Shown here piece after piece: positions 36,038 through 44,607 of a stretch of 64,000 bases of DNA (positions are counted from its first letter, which is position 1; each line of letters begins with the position of its first letter). A program made the position numbers and the translations under genes. This DNA comes from Mucilaginibacter sp. PAMC 26640 (GTDB lineage Bacteria > Bacteroidota > Bacteroidia > Sphingobacteriales > Sphingobacteriaceae): assembly GCA_001596135.1 (NCBI GenBank), contig CP014773.1:4154001-4218000 (forward strand), read 5' to 3'. A model generated the notes under the pieces. The model was given only the letters and a program-made list of their open reading frames with translations, did no database searches and was not told the origin of the DNA.

Positions 36038-36622
36038 CTACCGATGCATCAGCCGCGCAACATATTTGCCGATGATATCGAATTCTAAATTCACTACGCT
36101 GCCTTGGCGCACGTTGTGCAGGTTGGTATGTTCATAGGTATAAGGAATAATGGCTACCGAAAAATAGTTAGGGCCGGAGTTCACCACCGTTAAACTAATA
36201 CCATTAACACAGATAGAGCCTTTTTCTACCGTTACATTGCCAGTGGCTTCGTTATAGGCAAACGTATATTCCCAGCTGCCATCCAGCTCGGTAAATTTGG
36301 TGCAAGTGGCGGTTTGGTCTACATGGCCTTGAACAATGTGGCCATCCAATCGTGCATTCATTTGCATACATCGCTCCAGGTTTACCGGCTCACCCACCTT
36401 CAAGTAGCCAAGGCTGGTTTTGTTCAGGGTCTCTTCAATGGCGGTCACCGTGTGTGTATTTTCGGTAAGACCCACCACGGTAAGGCAAACGCCATTATGC
36501 GCCACAGACTGGTCTATCTTCAATTCATTGGTGATAGCCGATTCTACGGTAATATGCAGATTGCCTTGCTCGGGTTTTAACTCCGTGATCTTTCCTAAAG
36601 TTTCTATAATTCCTGTAAACAT
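36038..36622 (-). CDS. ribE: Riboflavin synthase, alpha chain
   Basis: 194 residues from the ATG at 36622; the further-upstream TTG at 36640 adds residues before the conserved start MFTGIIETLG and is rejected. Two lumazine-binding repeats are visible: the first with VNLERCMQMNARLDGHIVQGHVD and the second with EKGSICVNGISLTVV. The enzyme dismutates two 6,7-dimethyl-8-ribityllumazine molecules to riboflavin. No other rib genes and no FMN-riboswitch-like leader are present here. Confidence 0.93.
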   Translation of the reverse strand: MFTGIIETLGKITELKPEQGNLHITVESAITNELKIDQSVAHNGVCLTVVGLTENTHTVTAIEETLNKTSLGYLKVGEPVNLERCMQMNARLDGHIVQGHVDQTATCTKFTELDGSWEYTFAYNEATGNVTVEKGSICVNGISLTVVNSGPNYFSVAIIPYTYEHTNLHNVRQGSVVNLEFDIIGKYVARLMHR

Positions 36623-36763
36623 CGTTTCGAATTTAACCAACGTGCCATTGATGAGTTAACCGCAGAACACGTGAAGTATTCATCTATAGCGCAAAGGAAC
36701 GCGAAAATAATACTTTTTAGCCGCAGATTTTTTAAGTACTAATAAGAGGAGATTTCCATGAGA

Positions 36764-38314
36764 TTATTGTGCCACCAGCGTTGCTAGGGACCGGGCCGGG
36801 AGTGTTAAACCATCTGCCAAATACTTCTTGCCTGGCAGTTTTTGCATGTTGTTGTTTTGATCAGCAGTGCTTATATAGACGGCCGCCTTTGAGTATAGCT
36901 TCTTAGCATGACTTAATCCCAGTTTTAGCTTGACCGGGGCGGTGCCATAGTTGATAGCCACTACTACTAATTTATTTGTTATCTGATCTATGTAGGCCGA
37001 TGTCATGATATTTCCGTCGCCGGAAACAGCGTCAACCCGCTGCATACCCGGGCGCACAAATAAACTGTAATGGCCCAGGGCCCATAGGTTTTTTGTTACC
37101 GTGAATTCGCCATCTTTATAATCGGGCTGCGGGTTCAGTGCAATTAAATAGTAGCGGGTATCAAAATCGGCGGCCCCAGGTTCGTATGAATTCCAAAACT
37201 GCCAGGCTGTAGCATTGCCCACGGTGAGGTCGGTGTGAATCACTTTTGCTAAGAACAGGGCGCAATCCATCGCACTGCGTTTTCCCTTGTTACCATCTTT
37301 GTACCCATCGCCCAGCATTGAATACTCAGTTTGCCAGTAGTTTACGCCGTAGTGCCGGGCAGTATCTGCCAAATGCTTACGAACGGCAACCCGGTTGCTA
37401 TCAGTTGCTTCCGAAAAATAACTATGACCACCAATTAACTTCGGCAGATGCTGAAGGTTACCCAGGTAAAGCGGATATCCCTGTTTAAAAAATTGCTGAA
37501 TCTGGTTCGATGTGCCCGTTGTACCCGAATACAAGTAGTTGAGCATGCCAGCCTCCGTGATCAGGATCTTGCTATTGAGCTGATTTTCGGTGAGGCTTTT
37601 ATCAAGGGCATTTACAATATGAGCGATCTCTTCGTTTTTCCAGGGTGATCCCTCCTGCTTAGCTTGCATGTACTGATCAGCCCAATCCCATTGGGGTTCG
37701 TTCACTGGGCTGATGTAGTTAAAATGCAATCCCTCCGCATCAAAATGTTTAATTACAGCCGAAAGAAATGCTGCGTACGCATCATAGGATTCAGGTTTTA
37801 AATTGGACTTATAATCCTTCTCCAGTTTATAGCCCAAACCATTTTTGGTGAACTGAACCGGAGGAGAATTAGTGAAAGCGATTAGGGTCTCCACTCCATA
37901 AGCATGCGCTTTTTTCAAAAAGAACTGATAACCGGCCTGTTTGCTCCAATCGTAATGGCCGTTTTTATCCAGGAACGATTCTGTTCTTTTTCTAAAATCC
38001 TTAATACCACTGCTATCGCCCTGCTCTGCCGTCCCCGCGCCGATATTAAAACGCCATGCTGAAAGACCAATACCCTGCGGATTACCATGCAGATCTAACT
38101 TGCGGCTAAACAATAGTTCCGCTATTTTCTCTTTCTTTTGCGAAGGCCAGTATTTACCGATACCCTCAGAAAACCAGCAACCCGAAGCGCCGATGTTATC
38201 GATTACCTGTGCACGATGATTTAGATCGATAGTCACGTTAACTATGGTATCCCGACTATGGTTTTGCGGGTTGTAAAAAGCACTAAATAACGATAAAACA
38301 AACAGATGCAACAT
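36764..38314 (-). CDS. Glycoside hydrolase family 30 enzyme
   Basis: 516 residues. Short hydrophobic N-terminus (possible signal peptide), then a (beta/alpha)8 barrel beginning IDNIGASGCWFSEGIG. The clan GH-A catalytic acid is Glu206 in SPVNEPQWDW and the nucleophile Glu330 in YWQTEYSM. A small beta-sandwich (about 435-516) completes the GH30 layout. The sequence resembles GH30 endo-beta-1,6-galactanases, though beta-1,6-glucanase or xylanase specificity cannot be excluded. The gene stands alone; a functional link to the fucoside locus 10 kb away is only inferred. Confidence 0.85.
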   Translation of the reverse strand: MLHLFVLSLFSAFYNPQNHSRDTIVNVTIDLNHRAQVIDNIGASGCWFSEGIGKYWPSQKKEKIAELLFSRKLDLHGNPQGIGLSAWRFNIGAGTAEQGDSSGIKDFRKRTESFLDKNGHYDWSKQAGYQFFLKKAHAYGVETLIAFTNSPPVQFTKNGLGYKLEKDYKSNLKPESYDAYAAFLSAVIKHFDAEGLHFNYISPVNEPQWDWADQYMQAKQEGSPWKNEEIAHIVNALDKSLTENQLNSKILITEAGMLNYLYSGTTGTSNQIQQFFKQGYPLYLGNLQHLPKLIGGHSYFSEATDSNRVAVRKHLADTARHYGVNYWQTEYSMLGDGYKDGNKGKRSAMDCALFLAKVIHTDLTVGNATAWQFWNSYEPGAADFDTRYYLIALNPQPDYKDGEFTVTKNLWALGHYSLFVRPGMQRVDAVSGDGNIMTSAYIDQITNKLVVVAINYGTAPVKLKLGLSHAKKLYSKAAVYISTADQNNNMQKLPGKKYLADGLTLPARSLATLVAQ

Positions 38315-38359
38315 GAAAAAGATTCTGATTTAACTACAAATATTAAAAATTATGGCGCT

Positions 38360-38857
38360 TTATTTAAAGCAACTGTCTAACTCCACCCGTTTATTGCGCA
38401 AATCTCTACCGCCTTCCATCACAGATTTGAGATTGGCCAGGTAAAAGGTCCACCCTATCTGGCATTTTACCAGCAGGTTTTTCTTCGGGTCGCTTTCCTG
38501 CGGGATATCATCCTGCACAAGATCGATAATTGTCAACCCATTGCGGGTAGAGAATGATACACTCACCGTGCTGCCACCTGTAAAAGTAAATTTAATAAAG
38601 TCATGTCCGTTTGCTTCCAGCACGCTGCCTCTTTCAGTAACCGAATTATCGTGACCATGCCAATGCCAAACGTAAGTGTCTTCTTTGCAAATTTGTTCGT
38701 CTGCAGCTCTCAGGCGCATCGGCACTGTGAAAAAATCAGCTTTACGCAGAAACCATTTTTCCAATCCGCCTGGCGTTGCCCAAGCCATATAAAGGCTGCG
38801 CAGATCCACGTTGTAATCGCCGCAAAGCGTAAATTTTTTCCACCTGATGTCTTCCAT
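38360..38857 (-). CDS. SRPBCC (AHSA1-type) domain protein
   Basis: 165 residues, START/Bet v 1-like fold. DVRSLYMAWATPGGLEKWFL-type N-terminal segment, a central FTFTGGSTVSVSF strand and the closing GWTFYLANLKSVMEGGRDLR helix match the AHSA1 subfamily, which holds hydrophobic ligands or acts as a co-chaperone-like module. Divergent from the NUDIX gene with about 75 bases between starts. Confidence 0.75.
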   Translation of the reverse strand: MEDIRWKKFTLCGDYNVDLRSLYMAWATPGGLEKWFLRKADFFTVPMRLRAADEQICKEDTYVWHWHGHDNSVTERGSVLEANGHDFIKFTFTGGSTVSVSFSTRNGLTIIDLVQDDIPQESDPKKNLLVKCQIGWTFYLANLKSVMEGGRDLRNKRVELDSCFK

Positions 38858-38933
38858 AATTGGTTTGATTACCCAGATAAAACTAAGAATAATAGTTTGT
38901 CTTTTGCTAATTTGCCGCCAAATCTATTTATAC

Positions 38934-39398
38934 ATGCCAAAGCAAAGTGCAGGGATATTAGCGTACCGAAAAACGGGTCACATCCTCGAGGTATTCCTGG
39001 TACACCCCGGCGGGCCTTTCTGGAAAAACAAAGATACCGGTGCCTGGAGCATCCCTAAGGGCGAATACGAGGAGAATGAAGAGCCTTTACATGCGGCCAA
39101 ACGGGAATTTACAGAAGAGACAGGCCAAAGTATTGCTGGTGATTTTACCGTGCTAACGCCCGTAAAGTATAAAGGTGGTAAAATAATTCGTGCCTGGGCC
39201 GTAGCAGCAGATATAGATCATACTAATATCAAAAGCAATTTTTTTGAGATGGAATGGCCCCCCAGGTCTGGCAAGAAGGCGAGCTTTGAGGAGGTAGACC
39301 GGGCAGATTGGTTTGATATTGAAACAGCCAAACGAAAGATAGTTCCGGCACAGGTACCATTGCTGGATGAGTTGGCTATCTGTTTGAACCTTGTTTAG
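38934..39398 (+). CDS. NUDIX hydrolase
   Basis: 154 residues from the ATG at 38934; longer upstream starts run into an unlikely hydrophobic stretch overlapping the neighbouring promoter. The Nudix box is complete: GEYEENEEPLHAAKREFTEETGQ fits G-x5-E-x7-RE-x2-EE-x-G. Opening SAGILAYRKTGHILEVFLVHPGGPFW is typical of the family that hydrolyses diadenosine polyphosphates or other nucleoside diphosphate derivatives. Confidence 0.88.
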   Translation: MPKQSAGILAYRKTGHILEVFLVHPGGPFWKNKDTGAWSIPKGEYEENEEPLHAAKREFTEETGQSIAGDFTVLTPVKYKGGKIIRAWAVAADIDHTNIKSNFFEMEWPPRSGKKASFEEVDRADWFDIETAKRKIVPAQVPLLDELAICLNLV

Positions 39399-39475
39399 CT
39401 TGATAAAAAGGATTAAGTGAGCATGTGTTTTAATAACTCGCAGCGTAAATTCGATAGTACTACAATAAACCGATA

Positions 39476-40957
39476 TTACAAACTGCTCCTGTTCCTAACC
39501 CAATTACTTCCCTCAACCGAAACATTCACGCTTTGAGCAAGTTTATTTTCGGCCAGCAATCGTTCCATAAGTATGGCCGCAACTAGTGCTTCGTCTTCGT
39601 TGCCGGTTTGTAATACTTCCGGAGTGAAGTACTTTTTAACAAAATGGGTATCAAAGTTCCCATTGGTGAAGGCTTCATGTTGCATTACAAATTTACCAAA
39701 GGGTAGTGTAGTAATAATTCCGGTGATCTGATATTCGTCGATAGCGCGGATCATTCTTTCGATGGCTTCAGTACGATCTTTACCAAAAGTGATCAACTTG
39801 GCAATCATCGGGTCATAGTAAATCGGTATCTCCATCCCTTGTTCAAAGCCATCGTCTACCCGCACGCCGGGGCCTTTTGGGGTAACATAGGTTTGTAGTG
39901 TGCCAATATCCGGCAGGAAATTATTAGCGGGGTCTTCTGCGTAAACGCGCAGCTCCATGGCATGCCCGTTAATTTTCAAATCTTCCTGCTTAAAGCTGAT
40001 GGCCTCACCGCGAGCAATTTTGATCTGCTCCTTTACAAGATCTATCCCGGTGATCAGCTCTGTTACGGGATGCTCCACCTGCAGGCGCGTATTCATCTCC
40101 AGAAAATAAAAGTTCAGCTTTTCATCCATAATAAACTCCACCGTGCCAGCTCCTGTATAATTTACGGAGCGTGCCACATCCACTGCGCATTTACCCATAG
40201 CTTCGCGGATCCCGGGCGTTAAAACGAAGGATGGTGCTTCTTCCACTACCTTTTGATGGCGGCGCTGTACAGAGCAATCCCGCTCGAAAAGGTGGACAAT
40301 ATTACCATGAGTATCACCCAAAACCTGGATCTCAATATGGCGCGGTGAAGAGACATAACGCTCTATAAATACGGACCCATCGCCAAAGGCCGAAGTTGCT
40401 TCGGAAACAGCCAGATCCATTTGCTCTACAAAATCTTCAGCGGTATCCACTATGCGCATGCCCTTGCCGCCGCCACCGGCGGCGGCTTTAATCAGGATAG
40501 GAAAGCCTACTTCCTCCGCTCTTGCTTTAGCTTCGGCAATGTTGGTAATGGCTTCTTCGGTGCCCGGCACCATGGGAATGTTATACTTTAAGGCTGCTGC
40601 TTTAGCAGAGAGTTTATTGCCCATCACCTCCATAGCTTCCGGAGAGGGGCCGATCAGGGTGAGGCCTGCATCACGTACCTGCCTCGCAAAACCCGCATTC
40701 TCACTTAAAAAGCCATAACCCGGGTGGATACCCACAGCACCGGTTTGTTTACAGGCAGCAATGATCTTGTCGCCGACCAAATAACTTTGATTAGATGGCG
40801 CTTCGCCAATAAATACCGCCTCATCCGCATAGCGCACATGGAGTGCGTCGCGATCTGCAGCAGAATAAACGGCCACGGTTTTGATCCCCATTTCGCGCGC
40901 AGAACGCATTACCCTTAAGGCTATTTCGCCCCGGTTGGCTACCAGTATTTTTTGCAT
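39476..40957 (-). CDS. accC: Biotin carboxylase subunit of acetyl-CoA (or related) carboxylase
   Basis: 493 residues from the ATG at 40957 (a TTG at 40966 overlaps the -7 element). Biotin-carboxylase N domain (KILVANRGEIALRVMRSAREMG), ATP-grasp with the glycine loop KAAAGGGGKGMRI, catalytic-core EMNTRLQVEHPVTE, and C-terminal domain (GHAMELRVYAEDP). It carboxylates the biotin of a carrier protein with ATP and bicarbonate. No biotin carrier or carboxyltransferase gene is beside it, unlike usual accB-accC pairs, so it could serve another acyl-CoA carboxylase. Confidence 0.88.
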   Translation of the reverse strand: MQKILVANRGEIALRVMRSAREMGIKTVAVYSAADRDALHVRYADEAVFIGEAPSNQSYLVGDKIIAACKQTGAVGIHPGYGFLSENAGFARQVRDAGLTLIGPSPEAMEVMGNKLSAKAAALKYNIPMVPGTEEAITNIAEAKARAEEVGFPILIKAAAGGGGKGMRIVDTAEDFVEQMDLAVSEATSAFGDGSVFIERYVSSPRHIEIQVLGDTHGNIVHLFERDCSVQRRHQKVVEEAPSFVLTPGIREAMGKCAVDVARSVNYTGAGTVEFIMDEKLNFYFLEMNTRLQVEHPVTELITGIDLVKEQIKIARGEAISFKQEDLKINGHAMELRVYAEDPANNFLPDIGTLQTYVTPKGPGVRVDDGFEQGMEIPIYYDPMIAKLITFGKDRTEAIERMIRAIDEYQITGIITTLPFGKFVMQHEAFTNGNFDTHFVKKYFTPEVLQTGNEDEALVAAILMERLLAENKLAQSVNVSVEGSNWVRNRSSL

Positions 40958-40963
40958 AGAAAA

Positions 40964-40971
40964 CAAATGTA
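40964..40971 (-). promoter_or_regulatory. -7 element TACATTTG upstream of accC
   Basis: An exact TAnnTTTG match on the minus strand, six bases before the ATG at 40957. The -33 region has no clear TTG. Predicts a leaderless or nearly leaderless transcript. Confidence 0.4.
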
Positions 40972-41224
40972 ATGGATTATTTGAAAGCGGAAAATTTGTC
41001 TGAAAGGATTATAATTTTCTTCTTCAAGCATTCCTCGGTAACGTTAAGATAAATGTGATCACACATAAACTTAAATAAAATTCGCATAACGTTTAGCAAT
41101 AAAGCGGATGCAAAGATTTAGGCGAAGAGAAGAATCAAAAAACCGTTTACATAAAACCGATTTCTATTCGGTGCGCCATCCTATAAACACTGGTGCTCGT
41201 CGAAATTATAATTGGAAGGCTAGA

Positions 41225-41704
41225 CTACCCTACCAAACTTTCCTGCTCAATTTTCTTCTGGAGTTCTAAAATAGCGCCAATGAGCGCCTCGGGGCGAGGC
41301 GGGCAACCTTGTACATATACATCAACCGGGATCACCCTGTCAACTCCTTTAACCACATGGTAACCGTGCTGCCAGTAAGGGCCACCACAATTGCTGCATG
41401 AGCCCATAGAGATCACATACTTTGGATCAGGCATTTGCTCGTACAGGCGCTTGATGCGTTCGGCCATTTTAAAAGTCACCGTTCCTGCTATGATGATCAC
41501 ATCTGCCTGGCGGGACGAAGGCCTGGGGAAAACACCAAACCTGTCCAGATCGTAAGTGGCTGCTAAAGCGCCCATCATTTCTATAGCACAGCAGGCGATG
41601 CCAAAACTTAATGGCCATAAAGATGATAACCGCGCCCAGTTGAGCAGATCGTTCATTTTGGTGACCACTACGCCACCGCTTTCATTGGTCAGGTCAGGCG
41701 TCAT
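41225..41704 (-). CDS. nuoB: NADH-quinone oxidoreductase subunit B
   Basis: 159 residues. All four cysteine ligands of the N2 iron-sulfur cluster are present: the CC pair in GIACCAIEM, SMGSCSNCGGPY and VQGCPPRPEAL. This peripheral subunit passes electrons to quinone. It overlaps nuoA by 11 bases, so the two are translationally coupled. The next minus-strand gene is accC, and no nuoC follows within 260 bases, so the pair is separated from the rest of complex I. Confidence 0.93.
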   Translation of the reverse strand: MTPDLTNESGGVVVTKMNDLLNWARLSSLWPLSFGIACCAIEMMGALAATYDLDRFGVFPRPSSRQADVIIIAGTVTFKMAERIKRLYEQMPDPKYVISMGSCSNCGGPYWQHGYHVVKGVDRVIPVDVYVQGCPPRPEALIGAILELQKKIEQESLVG

Positions 41705-42293
41705 TAGCTGGCTTTTTAAATGCTGGTTTAAACATGGGTTTCTTTAAATCGGTAGTTGCTGGTGAAGCTGGCAACGGGGCTTGAACGTTTTGGATACTGA
41801 AGTCCTTCACTTTAAAGCCGCTTTGTTGTACGTTGAGCTGGTCGTACAGTGACTGTGGGATGCGTGACCCGGATGCTGGCAAAGTGGGCGCTGGTTTGAT
41901 CCAGTCGAGATCGCCTTTCACCCAAACATAGGCCAGGCCCAATATCAGGATGCCTAAAAAAACAAACATCTCACCAAGCGACACCCAGCCCCAGCGGGCA
42001 TCGCCCTGAATGATATCTTTGTTAGCGAATACGGTGGCCCATGGAAACACAAAAACCATCTCCACATCAAATAACAGGAACACCAAAGCGATAACATAAA
42101 AGCGCGAATTGAATGGCAACCAGGCATTTCCGGTGGGTTCTTCCCCGCATTCGTAGGTGCTAAGTTTCTCAGCATTAGGGTTTCGCGGGGCAATCAACCG
42201 GTTTGCAAAAAAAAGAAAGCCTATCATTACAATGCCTGTAATTAAAAAGATCAATATCTTTCCAAATTCTGATATTTGCGAAACATCATCCAT
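41694..42293 (-). CDS. nuoA: NADH-quinone oxidoreductase subunit A with long C-terminal tail
   Basis: 199 residues from the ATG at 42293. Three membrane helices (about 10-32, 65-87, 103-123) with the family motifs YECGEEPTGNA and FDVEMVFVFPW. The core is about 130 residues; roughly 65 more residues, rich in Pro, Ala and Lys (PASPATTDLKKPMFKPAFKKP), form an unusual tail. Longer upstream starts are rejected because they run inside the divergent flavoprotein gene. The start codon overlaps that gene's start as CATG at 42291-42294. Confidence 0.88.
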   Translation of the reverse strand: MDDVSQISEFGKILIFLITGIVMIGFLFFANRLIAPRNPNAEKLSTYECGEEPTGNAWLPFNSRFYVIALVFLLFDVEMVFVFPWATVFANKDIIQGDARWGWVSLGEMFVFLGILILGLAYVWVKGDLDWIKPAPTLPASGSRIPQSLYDQLNVQQSGFKVKDFSIQNVQAPLPASPATTDLKKPMFKPAFKKPANDA

Positions 42294-43506
42294 GACAGCA
42301 AATTTAACAAAACAAACCCAATTTGACGCTATAATAATAGGAGGCGGCGCCTGCGGGCTCATGTGCGCAGTGCAAGCAGGCTTTATGGGCAAGCGCACAC
42401 TTATTTTAGAAAAAAACGAAAAGGTGGGTGCCAAGATCCTTATCAGCGGTGGAGGGCGTTGCAATTATACCAACCTATATACTACCCACAAGCAATTCAT
42501 ATCTCAAAACGAACATTTCAGCCGGTCTGCCCTGGCACAATGGACGGTGGACGACAGCGTGACATTTTTCGAGACCTATGGTGTTGCGGGAAAAGAAAAG
42601 ACGCTTGGACAACTATTTCCAGTAAGCGATAAGGCTAAGGACGTAGTAAACGTTTTTACAGATCTGTGCAATGACCTGGGCCAGGAGATTTGGTGTGATG
42701 CAGAGGTTTTAAGTATTGAAAAAGTTGAGAATGGTTTTAACATATTGCTGGATAGGGTTGGCAAAACGCAAACTTTATTTGCCCCAAAAGTGGTGATGGC
42801 AGCAGGCGGCTTGCCTATTGCTAAAATGGGTGCCTCCGATTTTGGGATGCGGACAGCCCGTAAATTCGGGATGGCGGTTACGGAGACCTCCCCTGCCCTT
42901 GTACCGTTAACCATTACCGGTAAGGATTTGCCCTGGTACGAAAAACTATCCGGCAATAGCGTTTTTTGCCGCGTTTGGAACGATAAGGCCAGCTTTGAAG
43001 AAAATATTCTGTTTACCCACTGGGGTTTAAGCGGACCAGCCATTTTACAGATCTCATCCTACTGGAAACCTGGCGAAAGTATTTACATAGATCTGCTGCC
43101 AGGCAAAGATATAACCGGGATGATCCTGTCTGAACGTGAGCAGGGCGGCAAAAAAATGCTGCTGGCTTATCTCTCCGGCCTATTTACCCGCAAATTTGCA
43201 GAAGCACTAAGCGATTACGTACCGGCTGAGAAAAACCTGGCTTCACTTACCAAAACCGAACTGGACGATATCAGTATTCTGATCCACGAGTTTAAGGTAA
43301 AGCCTGCCGGTACAAAGGGTTATGATAAAGCTGAAGTGATGACCGGCGGAGTAGATACCAACGAACTCTCTTCCAAAACGCTTGAAGCTAAAAAAGTACC
43401 GGGCTTATTTTTTGGGGGAGAATGCGTAGATGTTACCGGATGGCTGGGTGGCTACAATTTTCAATGGGCCTGGGCCAGCGGGTTTGTAATTGCGCAAAAC
43501 CTGTAA
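42292..43506 (+). CDS. YhiN/HI0933-family FAD-dependent oxidoreductase
   Basis: 404 residues from the ATG at 42292. An FAD-binding GGGACGLM turn near residue 17, GGGRCNYTN near 52, a central DUF-type insert, and the C-terminal GGVDTNELSSKT and FFGGECVDVTGWLGGYNFQWAWASGFV identify the family. Homologues are flavoproteins of unclear substrate, often annotated as aminoacetone oxidase-like. A single gene, divergent from nuoA. Confidence 0.88.
   Translation: MTANLTKQTQFDAIIIGGGACGLMCAVQAGFMGKRTLILEKNEKVGAKILISGGGRCNYTNLYTTHKQFISQNEHFSRSALAQWTVDDSVTFFETYGVAGKEKTLGQLFPVSDKAKDVVNVFTDLCNDLGQEIWCDAEVLSIEKVENGFNILLDRVGKTQTLFAPKVVMAAGGLPIAKMGASDFGMRTARKFGMAVTETSPALVPLTITGKDLPWYEKLSGNSVFCRVWNDKASFEENILFTHWGLSGPAILQISSYWKPGESIYIDLLPGKDITGMILSEREQGGKKMLLAYLSGLFTRKFAEALSDYVPAEKNLASLTKTELDDISILIHEFKVKPAGTKGYDKAEVMTGGVDTNELSSKTLEAKKVPGLFFGGECVDVTGWLGGYNFQWAWASGFVIAQNL
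42299..42306 (-). promoter_or_regulatory. -7 element TAAATTTG of nuoA, inside the divergent coding region
   Basis: An exact TAnnTTTG match on the minus strand five bases upstream of the nuoA ATG and within codons 3-5 of the YhiN-type gene. A near match for the opposite direction (GATATTTG, 42271-42278) lies within nuoA, 13 bases before the ATG at 42292. Confidence 0.45.
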
Positions 43507-43624
43507 CTCACTATTACTTGTCCTTTCAGTTTGCTTTGCATTGCCGAATCATCGGCTAAATTTTTACATAACACCTTCCAAGTAAAAAATCTCCTAGCGA
43601 TAGCTAAAGAAAATAGTATTATAA

Positions 43625-43642
43625 TACCGTAATTTTACGGTA
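43625..43642. promoter_or_regulatory. Perfect 8+8 palindrome upstream of a membrane protein gene
   Basis: TACCGTAA and TTACGGTA flank a TT spacer, a perfect dyad about 53 bases before the ATG at 43695. The size and symmetry suit a dimeric regulator's operator. No A/T run follows, so a terminator is unlikely. Confidence 0.4.
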
Positions 43643-43694
43643 GACGTGGAAAAAATCAATAACGATATTAGCGTTACGGAAACAATCTCACGAA

Positions 43695-44579
43695 ATGAAA
43701 TCAGCATCACAAAAACCTGTCTATAAAATATTTAGATCAGGAAAAACAGTTTATTTTGCTTTGTTGGCAACACTCATACTGCTTACGTCGCATAAATGTA
43801 TGGCGCAGGACATCCCGGGTCCGCTGGACGTAAATTCTTTCGCCGAATTAAATTTTCAGCGTAACCAACTAAACATAGATATTCCTAAAGCAGAAAGCAG
43901 AATAAATGATGTAACCTTTAAAGCTGATACGTCATATCTGTTTAACAGCAGTTTGGATGCGAAAAAAAATATGGATTACTATAAAAAAATTGTGGACCAA
44001 TTTGCAACAAAAAAAGACACCTCCGGCATTTCGAAAGCAAAGTATGGTTACGAATTTTATTCAGATCAGTTTGATCAATTAAACCGCAAACTATCAGAAT
44101 CGCGGTCGGCTAACAAAGAACTGATCGAACTCAAAAAATCATTGAGCGATAAAAAAGGCGACTTGCTCCGAATTCAAAGTAAAATAAGCCAGTTAATGAT
44201 CCCTAAAATCAATCAACAAAATCTAATGTTTTGGGCCGGGATTGGATTTGTGTTACTGATGTGCATATTACTGGGGACATTCTATTTCGTAGTAAAAACT
44301 GACTCAATTATACGGGGTATCATATTCAGCGGAGATTCCGGCATTCAGTTTATTGCTTTATTTAGTATTATTGTAGCTATCATTCTGCTAGGGCTTACTG
44401 GTGTTCTAGAGGGTAAAGAACTATCGGCGTTGCTAGGTTCTGTAGCAGGCTATATCCTTGGCAAAGTGAAATTCTCATCGGCAAGCAGTAATCCGAGCCC
44501 TGGCCCCGATCAAAACCCTGATGGTAACCCAAATCCCGTTGATGACCCTAAACTTAACACAAACCCGGCAATAGCTTAA
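43695..44579 (+). CDS. Hypothetical membrane protein with periplasmic coiled coil
   Basis: 294 residues. N-terminal membrane/signal segment (about 14-34, ending MAQD), a helical region (about 45-170) with Lys/Asp-rich heptads, two membrane helices at about 180-202 and 217-240, and a Pro/Asn/Asp-rich C-terminal tail from about 262. No family recognised. It stands alone behind a palindromic site at 43625-43642. Confidence 0.65.
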   Translation: MKSASQKPVYKIFRSGKTVYFALLATLILLTSHKCMAQDIPGPLDVNSFAELNFQRNQLNIDIPKAESRINDVTFKADTSYLFNSSLDAKKNMDYYKKIVDQFATKKDTSGISKAKYGYEFYSDQFDQLNRKLSESRSANKELIELKKSLSDKKGDLLRIQSKISQLMIPKINQQNLMFWAGIGFVLLMCILLGTFYFVVKTDSIIRGIIFSGDSGIQFIALFSIIVAIILLGLTGVLEGKELSALLGSVAGYILGKVKFSSASSNPSPGPDQNPDGNPNPVDDPKLNTNPAIA

Positions 44580-44607
44580 GCAGTGCTTTTACTAAGCAGC
44601 CCATTTC

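Noticed and set aside
36623..36763. FMN riboswitch upstream of riboflavin synthase
   Set aside because: The leader is short and shows none of the multi-helix conserved blocks of an FMN aptamer.
42294..42464. N-terminal extension of nuoA to 42464
   Set aside because: It would lie inside the divergent flavoprotein gene, and the family start motif is at the ATG at 42293.
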